NCBI GenBank assembly: GCA_030694465.1
Contig: JAUXYJ010000054.1
Coordinates: 124,001 to 188,000 of the forward strand
Length of the DNA stretch: 64,000 bases
Source of the DNA: Deltaproteobacteria bacterium
GTDB taxonomy: Bacteria; Myxococcota_A; Polyangia; Polyangiales; Ga0077539
Direction of reading: 5' to 3'
Shown: positions 62,773-64,000 of the stretch, piece after piece
Numbering within the stretch: position 1 is the first letter of the stretch
Layout of the letters: the number at the start of each line of letters is the position of its first letter
The notes under the pieces: model-generated
The model's database searches: none
What the model was told of the DNA's origin: nothing
Seen by the model: the letters and a program-made list of their open reading frames with translations, nothing else
Made by a program: the position numbers and the translations under genes

Positions 62773-63477
62773 TCACTCTGAAGCGGGTCGATATTGAACC
62801 CAGCGTGGCTCTACACGAAGCCCATCATCCGTGGGCAAAACCAGGGTAAAGTGAGCACTTCGCAGCCCGTCTGGGGAGTGCTCATCGGGTGAATCACCCA
62901 CGCTGCCCGCGCCCACGAGGGTCAGCCCATCAAGGGGTCGCAAGAAGGGAAGACCCGATCCACCACACACGAGCACATCCGCCGAGTCATCCCTTAGAAG
63001 CGAGAGCAGCTCGTCATCGGACATGTCGTGTGTGAACGGTGTAAACGGGTCGGCTGGCGAACCGACCATGACTGCGAGTTCGCTACCTGACGCGAGCTCC
63101 ACACGCAAGAGGTCAGGAAACCGTTTGAGTCTCGCCAAAATAAGCTCACCGAGGGCCTCGCGAACGCGCTTGTGCGAGTCAGCCCGCCTGCGATCCTCGG
63201 CGGAGCGTGGGCGCAGCGATGACGGCTCTACCGTGGCGAGCGCGAGGTCCGAGGGTCCCCGCAAAAGTCGCGCATTGACAGAGAGCAGACGCTCCCAGAC
63301 CGCGAGAGGTTCGGGCCCTTGGTGGCAGATCCCACCTGCCGCGACGATGAAACCTGCGCCAGCGTGTCGACATGCTGCGAGCACGGCGTCGAGCGCCGCG
63401 AGGTTGCCTGCGATGTCTGCAAGGATCGCGATCGGTCCTTCGATTTGCTCGGTCGAGCGATTGGAGGTCACTTTCAT
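62773..63477 (-). CDS. Metallophosphoesterase-fold protein with lost active-site residues
   Basis: A 234-residue cytoplasmic protein whose sequence follows the YfcE/calcineurin-like phosphoesterase pattern throughout: 'AILADIAGNLAALDAVLAA' (canonical SDIHGN...), 'AAGGICHQGPEPL' (canonical GDxVGYGP), 'LLRGPSDLAL' (canonical GNHD), 'VMVGSPADPF' (canonical HGSP), 'VCGGSGLPF' (canonical GHTH) and 'GAGSVGDSPDE' (canonical NPGSVG). At nearly every metal or catalytic position the residue is replaced: His23 is Ala, the second Asp is Gly49, GNH is GPS, both His of GHTH are Gly. Only the first Asp (D21) remains. Catalysis is unlikely; ligand binding or regulation is more plausible. GGAGG lies 11 bases before the ATG at 63477. 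Confidence 0.72.
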   Translation of the reverse strand: MKVTSNRSTEQIEGPIAILADIAGNLAALDAVLAACRHAGAGFIVAAGGICHQGPEPLAVWERLLSVNARLLRGPSDLALATVEPSSLRPRSAEDRRRADSHKRVREALGELILARLKRFPDLLRVELASGSELAVMVGSPADPFTPFTHDMSDDELLSLLRDDSADVLVCGGSGLPFLRPLDGLTLVGAGSVGDSPDEHSPDGLRSAHFTLVLPTDDGLRVEPRWVQYRPASE

Positions 63478-63550
63478 TGCGTCGGGGCCCTCCATACCCC
63501 ATCTGCGCCAATTGCACAGCACCTCGTCCGCCAAGCGGGGTGGGCCGCGC

Positions 63551-64000
<450 letters not shown>

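Overview
The window looks like a piece of a myxobacterial (Myxococcota, Polyangia-like) chromosome. GC is high and even. Exported proteins carry Asp/Ala-rich linkers, a secreted amidase ends in a MYXO-CTERM-like tail, there are two Hanks-type Ser/Thr kinases (one with an N-terminal zinc ribbon and a C-terminal PEGA domain) and several beta-propeller or TPR proteins of unknown role. Housekeeping genes dominate. I see no phage, insertion sequence, CRISPR array or rRNA operon. The only RNA gene I can support is an initiator tRNA-Met with its own promoter and terminator.

Layout. 0-3.5 kb: an Omp85/BamA-type outer membrane assembly protein, a TPR protein and tRNA-fMet. 3.5-7.8 kb: a cytoplasmic beta-propeller protein, a degenerate GGDEF protein paired with a PilZ protein, a methyltransferase and a lipoprotein peroxiredoxin. 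7.8-18.5 kb: a minus-strand cluster (histidine kinase, DabA, NuoL-like DabB, NuoM-like protein, SulP transporter) with a divergent NtrC-type response regulator. I read this as an inorganic-carbon uptake (DAB-like) module with its own two-component system. 18.5-20 kb: a protein with the layout of eukaryotic major vault protein (beta repeats, SPFH-like shoulder, long helix). 20-32 kb: aldo/keto reductase, cell-wall amidase, GlnD, TPR protein, Ser/Thr kinase and two large coupled beta-propeller-like exported proteins. 32-44.8 kb: mutS, an RNA methyltransferase, a pseudouridine synthase, a lipoprotein, the aroA-cmk-rpsA block, an AI-2E-type permease and a DMT permease with a very His-rich tail. 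44.8-54.3 kb: secreted amidase, folD, parAB, small ORFs, a CBM9-like lipoprotein, ffh and upp. 54.5-64 kb: a second CBM9-like exported protein, rplM-rpsI-argC-nudix-nadK, a second Ser/Thr kinase, a metallophosphoesterase-fold protein that has lost almost all metal ligands, and the 3' part of a CorC-type CBS protein that runs off the right edge.

Most notable points: the DAB-like operon with two different complex-I-like subunits plus SulP; the vault-like protein; the apparently dead metallophosphoesterase; an Ffh whose guanine-specificity motif reads TMLD instead of TKxD; and four convergent gene pairs whose stop codons overlap by exactly four bases. All functional calls rest on motifs read by eye; no database search was run. 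Starts were chosen from Shine-Dalgarno-like sequences, signal peptides and overlaps, and are less certain than stops.
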